The notes beneath the pieces were generated by a model. The model did not search any database. It was not told the origin of the DNA and was given only the letters and a program-made list of their open reading frames with translations. 64,000 nucleotides of DNA from Candidatus Competibacteraceae bacterium. GTDB lineage: Bacteria; Pseudomonadota; Gammaproteobacteria; Competibacterales; Competibacteraceae. Shown here piece after piece: positions 37,770 through 46,654 of the stretch (position 1 is the stretch's first letter; every line of letters begins with the position of its first letter). Made by a program: the position numbers and the translations under genes. Location of the stretch: positions 153,828 through 217,827 of the forward strand of contig JADJQQ010000006.1 of NCBI GenBank assembly GCA_016712625.1, in the 5' to 3' direction.

Positions 37770-39375
37770 ATGAAAGAAACCGATTTTGAGAAGCCTCGGA
37801 ATGCCAATCAATCCACCGCGGCTGATCTGCCCAAACCCGATTCGCTAGCTATTACTGACCTGCCCGCCAGTTGGCCGAGCAAGACTGTTAACCGCCGTCA
37901 GTGGCGAATCATCAGCCGACGGTCGCCGTTGAAAACGGCGTTGTACATGGTTGGCGTGCTGATGATGCTTTTTAGCGTGACGATGGTGCCGCCGATGGGG
38001 GTGGCCTGGTGGTATGACGGCTACGCGGTGGTGCAGCCGTTTGCGGAAGCGATGGGCGTGATGCTGTTGCTGGGGGTGGTGTGCTGGTTGCCGGTTTATC
38101 GGTATCAGGTGGATCTGCGCAATCGGGATGGGTTTGTGGTGGTGGTGGCGTTTTGGGTGTTGCTATCGCTGATTGGCGCGCTGCCGTTCATGCTGTCGCA
38201 GAGTCCGCACATGCCGCTGGTGGACGCGGTGTTCGAGACGGTTTCGGGCTTGACCACGACCGGGGCCACCGTGCTGTCGGGTCTGGACACGATGCCGAAA
38301 GCGATTGTGTATTACCGGGCGCAACTGAATTTTCTTGGGGGGATGGGGATTATCGTGCTGGCGGTGGCGTTGCTGCCGATGCTCGGTATCGGCGGGATGC
38401 AATTGTACAAGGCGGAAACGCCGGGGCCGATGAAGGATGAAAAGCTGACCCCGCGCATCACCGAGACCGCCAAGAACCTCTGGTATATCTACGTCGGCCT
38501 GAATGTGCTTTGCACTTTAGCCTTCTGGGCCGCCGGCATGACCTTTTTCGATGCCCTCTGCCATAGCTTCTCCACCATGGCCTTGGGTGGTTTTTCCACC
38601 CACGATGCCAGTCTCGGTTACTTCAATAGCCCGACCATGGAGCTGATTGCCGGCTTTTTCACAATGGCGGCCGCCGTTAACTTTGCACTCTATTTTCTGG
38701 CTTGGCGCGGGCGCAGGCTTGGATTTATATGGCAAGATCCCGAATGCCGATTTTTCCTGGCCGTCATGGCGGGAATCGTTACCGTTACCTGCGTCTATCT
38801 TTACTACAGCGGGAAATTTCCCTGGTGGGAATCGATTTACCATGGTTTTTTTCAGAGTTTCTCGATTGTCACCAGTAACGGTCTGACTGGCGCAGGTTAT
38901 CCGGCGGACTGGCCCATTTTCGTCCCCTTGTTTCTGTTATTGGCAAGCTTCTTCGGGGGTTGCGTCGGTTCCACCTGCGGCGGCATTAAAGCGATTCGCT
39001 TTTTGCTTTTGTACAAGCAGAGCGTGCGTGAGGCCCGGTTGCTCATTCGGCCCCCGGCCCAAATCGCCGTCAAACTGGGCAATCAACCAGTTCCCGATCG
39101 GGTGCTACAGGCGGTTTGGGGATTTTATTATTTGTACATCATTAGTTATTGCTTGTTTTCACTGGCGTTGGCGGCCAATGGCGTTGATCTGGTGACAGCG
39201 TTTGGAACCGCTGCTGCTTGTCTGAACAACATGGGGGTTGGTCTGGGGTGAGACGGCGACCGGATTCGGAGTGCTCAATGATACCTCTACCTGGCTGATG
39301 TCGCTGGCCATGTTGGTTTGACGGCTGGAAGTGTTCCCATTGTTGGTGCTGTTCCATGTGGATTTTTGGAGATGA
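37770..39375 (+). pseudogene. TrkH-family potassium uptake protein (copy 2), C-terminus disrupted
   Basis: Close paralogue of the gene just upstream, with stretches of identical DNA of 30 bases or more in the pore-loop region. The pore loops VSGLTTTGATVLSG, STMALGGFSTHDAS and SNGLTGAGY are intact, but the end is broken. At the last pore loop the frame reads TGA at 39249-39251 after a G4 run, where one G less gives GLGETATGFG. The following, otherwise good frame meets a second TGA at 39319-39321 inside LAMLV*RLEVFP, where copy 1 has glycine. It then ends at 39375 overlapping the next gene start (ATGA). Two independent lesions suggest genuine decay of the last ~40 residues. Confidence 0.78.
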
Positions 39376-40937
39376 ACGTGGCGCGAGAACGCTGGGGTTT
39401 TACGGGGGCATTGCCGCCGCCACGATTTAATATGGCGCGCTATTGCTTGACCGCGGCTCAAACCACCCCGGATAAAGTGGCGTTGATCGTGGTCTCCGAC
39501 GCCCAAGCGCCCATCGAGCGAGCGGAACGGTGGACTTACGGGCAATTGGACCAAGCAATCCGACGCATCGCGGCGGGTTTGGGCCGCTTGGGGTTGGAAC
39601 CGGGCGCGCGGCTGATGATCCGTATGGGCAATACCAGTGATTACGCCCTATTGTTTTTCGGAGCCATCGCCGCCGGCTGCGTCCCGTTGCCATCGTCGGC
39701 CCAACTCACGGAAAACGAGGCGGATTTCTTATTGGCGGATTCGGGGGCGCGGGTCATTGCCATGTCCGATGACCTACGCCTAGCGCCGCCGCCGGGAGTG
39801 CGGGTGTTCGGCCCCACGGAGGTAGCCGCCTTGCGCGCGACCAGCCAGCCGGCCGATTACGCTGATACCGCCGTCGACGATCCAGCGTTTCTGGTCTACA
39901 CCTCTGGCACCACCGGCCAGCCCAAAGGGGTGTTGCACGCCCAGCGGTCGGCGTGGGGGCGACGGCCGATGTATCAAGGCTGGTATGGCATCCGCCCGGA
40001 CGATGTGATCCTGCACGCGGGGGCCTTCAACTGGACTTACACTTTGGGCGTCGGCTTGACCGATCCGTGGGCGAACGGGGCGACAACCGTGCTTTATAAC
40101 GGCCCGCGCGATGTAACGGTATGGCCGTTATTGATGGCGAAATTCCGGGCGACTCTGTTTGCCGCGGTACCGGGCGTATACCGGCAGATTTTAAAGTACA
40201 CCGATCTGCGTGAATTTGATTTATCTAACCTACGTCACGGGCTGACGGCTGGCGAGGCGTTGAGCGTCACTTTGCTGGAGCAATGGCGGACGGTGACTGG
40301 GAAGGAGCTCTACGAAGCGTTGGGAATGAGCGAATGCTCGACCTATGTTTCTTCCTCGCCTAGCGCGCCAGTCAAACCAGGCAGTCCCGGCAAGCCACAA
40401 CACGGCCGCTGTGTGGCGGCGCTACCGATCGAAAGCGGCGAGGAACCGCTGCCACCCAACGAAACTGGCTTGTTGGCGGTGCACCGCAGCGATCCGGGCT
40501 TAATGCTGGGCTATTGGAACCGACCGGAGGAAGAGGAGCTGGTTTATCGGGGCGAGTGGTTTATCGGTGGCGATCTCGTGCATTTTGACGCTGATGGCTA
40601 CATGATCTATCACGGCCGCAATGACGATGTGATGAATGCGATGGGTTACCGCGTTTCGCCGCTGGAAGTCGAGCATTGTCTGAGCCAGCATCCGGCGGTG
40701 GCTGAAGTGGCGGTTACCGAGCTGGTGGTGCGGGAGGGCGTTTCGGTGATTGCGGCCTTCGTGGTGCCACGCGATCCCGACGAACCAGAGGGCGTCGACG
40801 CCGCGCCGCTGCTGGCATATGCGCATGCGCGCTTGGCCGCTTACAAATGCCCCCGCGAAATCATCTTCGTCAATAGCCTCCCGCGCACAGCCAATGGCAA
40901 GGTCCGGCGGCGGGATTTGGCGCAATGGCGGCGCTAA
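39372..40937 (+). CDS. Acyl-CoA synthetase (AMP-forming, benzoate/aryl-type ligase-like)
   Basis: Adenylate-forming CoA ligase of 521 aa from the ATG at 39372. The P-loop VYTSGTTGQPKG is near 175-186, the A5 motif LGMSECSTYVSSSP near 317-330, the hinge HGRNDDVMNAMGYRVSP near 412-428 and the catalytic lysine TANGKVRRRDL near 507-517. The sequence type suits a carboxylic acid such as an aromatic or medium-chain acid, but the substrate cannot be stated. GGAG lies immediately upstream of the ATG, and the start overlaps the end of the trkH2 frame, implying coupled translation. Confidence 0.88.
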   Translation: MNVARERWGFTGALPPPRFNMARYCLTAAQTTPDKVALIVVSDAQAPIERAERWTYGQLDQAIRRIAAGLGRLGLEPGARLMIRMGNTSDYALLFFGAIAAGCVPLPSSAQLTENEADFLLADSGARVIAMSDDLRLAPPPGVRVFGPTEVAALRATSQPADYADTAVDDPAFLVYTSGTTGQPKGVLHAQRSAWGRRPMYQGWYGIRPDDVILHAGAFNWTYTLGVGLTDPWANGATTVLYNGPRDVTVWPLLMAKFRATLFAAVPGVYRQILKYTDLREFDLSNLRHGLTAGEALSVTLLEQWRTVTGKELYEALGMSECSTYVSSSPSAPVKPGSPGKPQHGRCVAALPIESGEEPLPPNETGLLAVHRSDPGLMLGYWNRPEEEELVYRGEWFIGGDLVHFDADGYMIYHGRNDDVMNAMGYRVSPLEVEHCLSQHPAVAEVAVTELVVREGVSVIAAFVVPRDPDEPEGVDAAPLLAYAHARLAAYKCPREIIFVNSLPRTANGKVRRRDLAQWRR

Positions 40938-41053
40938 TGGGCCGTCAAGAGAGAAGACATGCACCCTCATCGCGTTGGCGGATGAGGGCGGAGTTGATCA
41001 ATTTAATTTTTATTTTAGCGGGTTATCGAACGTAGTCATTGCGATCAGGGCCG

Positions 41054-41262
41054 TCAAAAGCGACCAGATTTAAGACAACACCGCTTGAAACAGCCTCCTG
41101 GAGCCGCACGGGCAGGGGTCATTACGGCCCAGCTTTTCCAAAAGCTCCTTGTGGCCGCGAACGATTCGATGGCCCTTTTTGACGTGCGTTTCGGACGGGA
41201 ATCCTTTACGGCGTTTGCTAGTGAGCTCAAAAGGACACTTGCAATTCGATTTGAGATTTCAT
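41054..41262 (-). pseudogene. SEC-C motif mini-protein, frameshifted
   Basis: The ATG at 41262 (minus strand) has CAGGAG upstream and opens [11 protein letters not shown]. One extra base in an A4 run (41229-41232 on the plus strand) ends that frame. In the next frame the protein continues as [19 protein letters not shown], then [19 protein letters not shown], the start of a SEC-C zinc motif. A second extra base near 41099 hides the usual FKRCC ending; without it the tail reads [16 protein letters not shown] and stops at 41054. The corrected product would be about 69 aa and resembles short SEC-C proteins that bind zinc. Their function is unknown. Confidence 0.7.
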
Positions 41263-41568
41263 GGCGTTACTCCTGTGGAATCACCCTGTGCGGGGGACGG
41301 CGATTCTATCACTGGTCGGATCATTTTTCCCAAAAAACCGAAATCTAACAGGTAATTTCTGGCGCAATTGCGCCAACGCCATCACATTGTCCTGAAGTTT
41401 GCCGCGCGTGATATAAACTTTAAATTTCCTGTATTTTGAACTGGGCGCTGCTGGTTAGCGATCCGCGACGCTCGTAACCGCCACCGATGGAGCGTTGGGG
41501 GTGGATCTCAGTCAAGTTGTTGAACATCTGCTCAACGAGTTAGCTTCGAGGGAGCAAGCCTCACCATT
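41263..41568. promoter_or_regulatory. Intergenic region before the hydrogenase-like operon, with a perfect palindrome
   Basis: The 306-bp gap separates the SEC-C gene from hyfB. It holds a perfect 16-bp palindrome TGGCGCAATTGCGCCA at 41360-41375, a candidate operator. A stretch of AT-rich DNA (41410-41440) follows and may hold the promoter. No coding frame or RNA gene is seen. Confidence 0.5.
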
Positions 41569-43584
41569 ATGTCCTTGCCACTGTTATTAATTTTATTGAT
41601 GATTCTGCTCGCTGTCGGCGGTTACGGGATTGCCGCGGCGCGCCAGCCAGGGGGTAGTCGCCGGGTTTACGGGGCGACGCTCGTTATTTGCGTCATCCTG
41701 CTGTTGTTGGCGCTGGCGCGGCTATTGGCGGGGCAGGGCGTGCAAACCCTGATATTGCCGTTTGGATTGCCCTGGCTAGGCGCTTATTTCCAACTGGATG
41801 CGCTATCGGCCTTTTTCTTGGTTGTGGTCAATCTCGGTGGGGCCATCGCCAGTTTATTCGCCCTTGGTTACGGCCAGCACGAACGCTCGCCTGAACGGGT
41901 GTTGCCATTCTTTCCGGCCTTTCTAGCCGGCATGAACCTCGTCTTGGTGGCTGGCGATGCGTTTTCTTTTTTGTTCGCATGGGAGTTTATGTCAATCAGT
42001 TCGTGGGCTTTGGTCATGGCGCACCATCAAGAGTCCGCCAACGCCCGCGCGGGTTACTTGTATCTGGTCATGGCTTTTTTTGGGACGTTGACTTTGCTGC
42101 TGGCCTTTGGCCTGCTGGCGGGCGCTGATGGTGGTTATACCTTCGGCGCGATGCGTGCTCATGTGGTGAGCCCCGGATTGGCCGCGCTCGTGCTGGTGCT
42201 AGCGCTGTTGGGCGCCGGCTCCAAGGCGGGCGTGGTGCCTTTGCACGTCTGGCTACCGCTGGCGCATCCCGCGGCCCCCAGCCATGTTTCCGCCCTGATG
42301 AGCGGGGTGATGACCAAGGTGGCGGTGTACGGCTTTATCCGCATCGTGTTCGATCTATTGGGCGAACCGGTGGCGTGGTGGTGGGGTGGCGTGGTGCTGG
42401 CGTTGGGTGGCGTCACCGCCTTGCTGGGCGTGTTGTATGCATTGATGCAGCATGATTTGAAACGTCTGCTGGCCTATCATACCGTGGAAAATATCGGGAT
42501 CATCTTCATCGGGTTGGGGCTGGCGCTCGCTTTTCAGGCTAATCTGATGTACGCCAGCGCCGCGCTGGCGTTGACCGCCGCGCTGTTTCACGTCCTCAAT
42601 CACTCCCTGTTCAAAAGCTTGCTCTTTCTCGGTTCCGGCGCGGTGCTGACAGCCACGGGCGAGCGCGATATGGAGCATCTTGGCGGTTTGATTCGGCCGA
42701 TGCCCTGGACAGCGCTCGCTTTTCTGATCGGTGCCGCCGCCAGTTCGGCGTTGCCGCCGCTCAATGGGTTTGTATCCGAATGGCTGACCTTCCAGGCGAT
42801 TTTGATTAGCCCCGAGCGGCCGCAATGGATGCTTAAATTCCTGGTGCCGGCGGTGGGCGCGCTGCTGGCTTTGTCCGCCGCGCTGGCCGCTACCTGTTTC
42901 GTCAAGGCGTTTGGCATTACCTTCTTGGGCCGTCCGCGGTCGCCGGTCGCCGCCCAAGCGCGAGAGACCGATCTTTATTCCCTGACGGCAATGTTTATTT
43001 TGGCTGGGCTGTGCTTGCTGGCTGGGATTTTGCCTGGGCTGGTCGTGGATGGCTTGTCGGCCGCCGTCGGCCAACTCAACGGTAGCGCCCTGCTGCCGGT
43101 GCAACGGAGCCAGCCTTGGCTCACGCTGGTGCCGGTTACTGATGTGAAAAGCACCTACAACGGCTTGCTGATGTTGCTATTTATTGGGGTGTCAGGATTT
43201 ACCGCCGCTTGGTTGATTCACCGACTGGCCTCCGGTAGGGTGCGGCGCGGCCCTGCCTGGGATTGCGGGTTCCCCGAACCCAGCCCCATGACCCAATACA
43301 CGGCCGGCAGCTTCGCGCAGCCGATCCGACGAGTGTTCGGCAGTATTTTGTTTCAAGCGCGAGAGCGCGTGGTGATGCCGCCCCCTGGCGATCTGAGGCC
43401 AGCACGGCTGGAAGTCGAGATCCACGATCCGATTTGGGAGCGCGGTTACGTGCCGGTTGTCAATGCCGTGGTGGCGGTTTCAAGCCGTTTCAACTACTTG
43501 CAGTATCTCACGATCCGCCGTTATCTGGGTTTGGTATTTGGCGCGCTGGTCGTGTTATTGCTGGGGATGGTGTTATGGCGTTGA
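41569..43584 (+). CDS. HyfB/NuoL-like proton-conducting membrane subunit (energy-converting hydrogenase-related)
   Basis: Antiporter-like integral membrane protein of 671 aa, with about 14 or more hydrophobic helices and the complex I core segment KAGVVPLHVWLPLAHPAAPS near 219-238 and LLAYHTVENIGIIF near 301-314. It would translocate protons or sodium in a membrane complex related to hydrogenase-4 and complex I. It is the first of six genes (B, C, E, F, large, small subunit) with overlapping or near-touching ends. The C-terminal extension with a hydrophobic segment is as in HyfB/HycC. The GAGGGAG ribosome site is rather distant from the ATG. Confidence 0.9.
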   Translation: MSLPLLLILLMILLAVGGYGIAAARQPGGSRRVYGATLVICVILLLLALARLLAGQGVQTLILPFGLPWLGAYFQLDALSAFFLVVVNLGGAIASLFALGYGQHERSPERVLPFFPAFLAGMNLVLVAGDAFSFLFAWEFMSISSWALVMAHHQESANARAGYLYLVMAFFGTLTLLLAFGLLAGADGGYTFGAMRAHVVSPGLAALVLVLALLGAGSKAGVVPLHVWLPLAHPAAPSHVSALMSGVMTKVAVYGFIRIVFDLLGEPVAWWWGGVVLALGGVTALLGVLYALMQHDLKRLLAYHTVENIGIIFIGLGLALAFQANLMYASAALALTAALFHVLNHSLFKSLLFLGSGAVLTATGERDMEHLGGLIRPMPWTALAFLIGAAASSALPPLNGFVSEWLTFQAILISPERPQWMLKFLVPAVGALLALSAALAATCFVKAFGITFLGRPRSPVAAQARETDLYSLTAMFILAGLCLLAGILPGLVVDGLSAAVGQLNGSALLPVQRSQPWLTLVPVTDVKSTYNGLLMLLFIGVSGFTAAWLIHRLASGRVRRGPAWDCGFPEPSPMTQYTAGSFAQPIRRVFGSILFQARERVVMPPPGDLRPARLEVEIHDPIWERGYVPVVNAVVAVSSRFNYLQYLTIRRYLGLVFGALVVLLLGMVLWR

Positions 43585-44531
43585 TGGCCGATTACCTGGT
43601 GCAGGGTTGCCAAATGGCACTGATGCTGTTGTTGGCGCCGCTGTTAACCGGCTGGATTCGGTGGGTCAAGGCGCGCTTGTTGCGGCGGCGCGGGCCGTCG
43701 ATACTGCAGCCTTACCGGGATCTGTTGAAGCTGCTGCGCAAAGAAGTTGTTCTGGCCGATTCCGCCTCATGGCTGTTTCGGGTAGCGCCTTACCTAATTT
43801 TTTCCGCGCTATGGGTGGGAGCATCCTTGGTCCCGACCTTTGCCAGCGGTCTGCCCTTCAGCTGGGCGGCGGATCTGATCGCCATCGTCGCCTTATTGGG
43901 CACGGCTCGCTTTTTTCTGGCGCTGGCTGGGTTGGATGTCGGCACCAGCTTCGGCGGTATCGGCTCCAGCCGTGAGATGATGATCGCCTCACTGGCCGAA
44001 CCGGCCATGTTGATGATGGTGTTTACGCTCTCGCTGCTAGCCGGCACCACCGAACTGTCTTCGGTGGCTCGCTTCATGTCGACCGCCGATGTCGGTTTGC
44101 GGGTATCGCTGGCGTTGTCCTTATTGGCGCTAATCATGGTGGCCATTGCCGAAAATGCGCGCATTCCGGTCGACAATCCCGCCACGCACCTGGAATTGAC
44201 GATGGTGCATGAAGCGATGGTGCTGGAATATTCTGGCCGTCATCTGGCGTTGATCGAATTGAGTTCCTCGCTCAAGCTCTTGCTCTATTTCTCTTTAATC
44301 GGCTGCATCTTCGCGCCCTGGGGAATGGCGACCGCCGGTTCGACGCCGGGCGCTTATCTCTATGGGACCGCCATCTATATGGCCAAACTGGCGTTGGGCG
44401 GTTTTCTGCTGGCGCTATTTGAAACCAGCATCGCCAAGATGCGCGTGTTTCGAGTCGATGAATTTTTGGGGGCCGCCTTGATGCTGGGTCTATTGGGTGC
44501 TTTGTTGCTGTTTGTGTCGCGGGGGCTGTGA
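43575..44531 (+). CDS. HyfC/NuoH-like membrane subunit
   Basis: A 318 aa integral membrane protein of the complex I subunit 1 (NuoH/HycD/HyfC) family. The N-terminal part has the QPYRDLLKLLRKE loop near 48-60, and the conserved ENARIPVDNPATHLELTMVHEA segment near 194-215 lies at the interface with the hydrophilic arm. About eight hydrophobic helices are seen. The start at 43575 follows GGGG by eight bases. An alternative ATG at 43584 overlaps the HyfB stop as TGATG. It acts as the link between the hydrophilic arm and the antiporter-like subunits. Confidence 0.9.
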   Translation: MALMADYLVQGCQMALMLLLAPLLTGWIRWVKARLLRRRGPSILQPYRDLLKLLRKEVVLADSASWLFRVAPYLIFSALWVGASLVPTFASGLPFSWAADLIAIVALLGTARFFLALAGLDVGTSFGGIGSSREMMIASLAEPAMLMMVFTLSLLAGTTELSSVARFMSTADVGLRVSLALSLLALIMVAIAENARIPVDNPATHLELTMVHEAMVLEYSGRHLALIELSSSLKLLLYFSLIGCIFAPWGMATAGSTPGAYLYGTAIYMAKLALGGFLLALFETSIAKMRVFRVDEFLGAALMLGLLGALLLFVSRGL

Positions 44532-45196
44532 TGCGCGGTCTGGCGTTTGATATCGCCCATTTTCTAGCGGGCGGCATGGTCTTGGTGAGCTTTATGTTGC
44601 TGTATCAAGATCGGGTGTACGCGCTACTCAATATATTTGCTTTGCACGCGCTCGTGCTAGCCCTGGCAGTCGGTTGGCAAGCCCATACTCAGGAGGCGCC
44701 CCATCTCTACATTACAGCGGCGGTCGCTTTGATTTTCAAAGCGATTGTCATCCCCGTCGTGCTGCGGCGGATCGTTCAGCAACTTGGCATCCATCGCACG
44801 CTGGAAGTGGTGGGCGGCGTGGGCCGGGACATGCTGGCCGGTACCGGGTTGGTGGCCTTGTCCATTCTGGTGATGTTGCCGGTGACGCAGGGGGCGGACC
44901 CGCTCGCGCGGGAAGATCTGGCGTTCGCTTTGGCGGTGGTGCTATTGGGATTGCTGCTGATGGTCAATCGCCATAACGCCATCAGCCTCGTGATCGGTTT
45001 CATGTCGTTGGAGAACGGTTTGATTCTGGCGGCGGCGGGCGCGCGCGGGATGCCGCTGGCGGTGGAGATCAGCGTCGCTTTCTCAATCCTTATCGCCCTG
45101 ATCGTCATCGGGGTTTTCCTGTTCCGCATTCGGGAGCGGTTCGACAGTGTGGATATGCAGGCCATGGACGCCTTTCGAGAGGGACGACGGAAATGA
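44531..45196 (+). CDS. HyfE-like (NuoK-related) membrane subunit
   Basis: A 221 aa membrane protein with about six hydrophobic helices, resembling HyfE of hydrogenase-4. The core VNRHNAISLVIGFMSLENGLI region near 146-166 is NuoK-like and includes the conserved glutamate. The ATG at 44531 overlaps the preceding stop (TGATG), and the stop overlaps the next start (ATGA), so the operon is tightly coupled. The C-terminal polar tail is short. Confidence 0.9.
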   Translation: MRGLAFDIAHFLAGGMVLVSFMLLYQDRVYALLNIFALHALVLALAVGWQAHTQEAPHLYITAAVALIFKAIVIPVVLRRIVQQLGIHRTLEVVGGVGRDMLAGTGLVALSILVMLPVTQGADPLAREDLAFALAVVLLGLLLMVNRHNAISLVIGFMSLENGLILAAAGARGMPLAVEISVAFSILIALIVIGVFLFRIRERFDSVDMQAMDAFREGRRK

Positions 45197-46644
45197 ATGG
45201 ATTGGGTTTGGTGGCCATGTCCACCCTGTTGGCCGTGCCAGCTGGAGCCGCTTTGCTCTTGGTGATCGTGACGAATTATCAGCGCGGCGCTCGCTTGAAC
45301 GTGGGGGCGGCGTTGCTGACGTTGCTGGCGGCGGCGGTACTGCTCCAGGCGCGACCGGAAGGGAACCTTTACCTCCGCGTCGACGATTTCAACATCTATC
45401 TAATCTTGTTGAACAATCTGGTCAGTTTTACCACCAGCCTGTTCAGCGCCAGCTATATCGCGCACGAACTGGAAACAGGCCGGTTGACGCCAGCCTATTT
45501 GCGGTTCTATCACGCCACCTATCAGGCCTTGCTATTCGCCATGAATCTGGCGCTGCTCGCCAACAATATCGGCTTGTTGTGGGTCGCTATCGAGTTGGCC
45601 ACACTGGTTACGGTGTTGATGGTGGGCCTCTATCGGACCCCCGCGGCGCTGGAGGCGGCTTGGAAATATTTCATTCTCGGCAGTCTTGGCATTGCCTTGG
45701 CGTTGTTTGGCACCATCTTGGTGTACTTGGCGGCTCAACCGGTGATCGGGCAGGGCTTGCCGGCCATGGCCTGGGATCGGTTGCTCGCCAAGGCAGCGGA
45801 GTTTGAACCAGCGCTCCTGAATCTGGCGTTTGTCTTTCTGCTGCTCGGTTATGGCACTAAAGCGGGACTGGTGCCGTTGCACGCCTGGTTGCCCGACGCC
45901 CACGCCGAAGGACCCACACCGATTTCAGCCGTGCTGTCGGGGCTGTTGCTAAACGTCGCTTTGTATGCCGTGCTGCGGTTCAAAATGCTGATGAGCGCCA
46001 ATCCCGCCGCGCTGGCGCCAGGGCCACTGATGGCCGGACTGGGTTTGTTGTCTTTATTATTCGCCGGCTTGATGCTGTATCGGCGCGGCGATATCAAACG
46101 GTTGTTCGCTTATTCCTCTATCGAGCATATGGGAATTATCACATTTGCTTTTGGAATGGGCGGTCCGTTGGCGAATTTCGCTGGCTTGTTGCATATGACG
46201 ATGCACAGTTTGACCAAATCAGCAATTTTCTTCGCGGTCGGGCATATTTCTCAAGTCAAGGGCACCCAGCGGATTTCCACCATTCGCGGCCTGACCGTGA
46301 CCCATCCAGCCTTGGGCTGGGGGCTGGTGTTGGGTGTGGTCGCGATTGCCGGAATGCCGCCGTTCGGTGTTTTCATGAGTGAGTTTTTGGTGGTCAGTTC
46401 CACTTTTGCCCGCTACCCCTTGTTAGCGGTGCCACTGGTGTTGGGTTTGTTACTCGCCTTTGGCACGTTGCTGTGGCGGCTGAACGGCATGGCGTTCGGC
46501 CATCCGGATGGCGGCCCCGCCGCGCCGATAAAGGCCAGCTTATGGCCGATGCGAATCCATCTGGCGCTGGTGTTGATTGCCGGAATTTGGCTACCGGAGC
46601 CGCTGGTTGCCTGGTTCCATCACGTCGCCATCTTGCTGGGTTGA
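45193..46644 (+). CDS. HyfF/NuoN-like proton-conducting membrane subunit
   Basis: Second antiporter-like subunit, 483 aa. The complex I segment KAGLVPLHAWLPDAHAEGPT near 223-242 and FAYSSIEHMGIITFAFGMG near 305-323 are typical. About 14 hydrophobic helices are visible. It lies between the HyfE-like gene (4-base overlap) and the large subunit gene (10-bp gap). Together with the HyfB-like gene it gives the complex two antiporter-like subunits. Confidence 0.9.
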   Translation: MNGLGLVAMSTLLAVPAGAALLLVIVTNYQRGARLNVGAALLTLLAAAVLLQARPEGNLYLRVDDFNIYLILLNNLVSFTTSLFSASYIAHELETGRLTPAYLRFYHATYQALLFAMNLALLANNIGLLWVAIELATLVTVLMVGLYRTPAALEAAWKYFILGSLGIALALFGTILVYLAAQPVIGQGLPAMAWDRLLAKAAEFEPALLNLAFVFLLLGYGTKAGLVPLHAWLPDAHAEGPTPISAVLSGLLLNVALYAVLRFKMLMSANPAALAPGPLMAGLGLLSLLFAGLMLYRRGDIKRLFAYSSIEHMGIITFAFGMGGPLANFAGLLHMTMHSLTKSAIFFAVGHISQVKGTQRISTIRGLTVTHPALGWGLVLGVVAIAGMPPFGVFMSEFLVVSSTFARYPLLAVPLVLGLLLAFGTLLWRLNGMAFGHPDGGPAAPIKASLWPMRIHLALVLIAGIWLPEPLVAWFHHVAILLG

Positions 46645-46654
46645 GGAAGCAGTG

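Noticed and set aside
39249..39321. Recoding (selenocysteine or stop readthrough) at the two TGA codons in trkH2
   Set aside because: No hairpin typical of recoding, TrkH proteins have no selenocysteine, and the first TGA results from a shifted frame.
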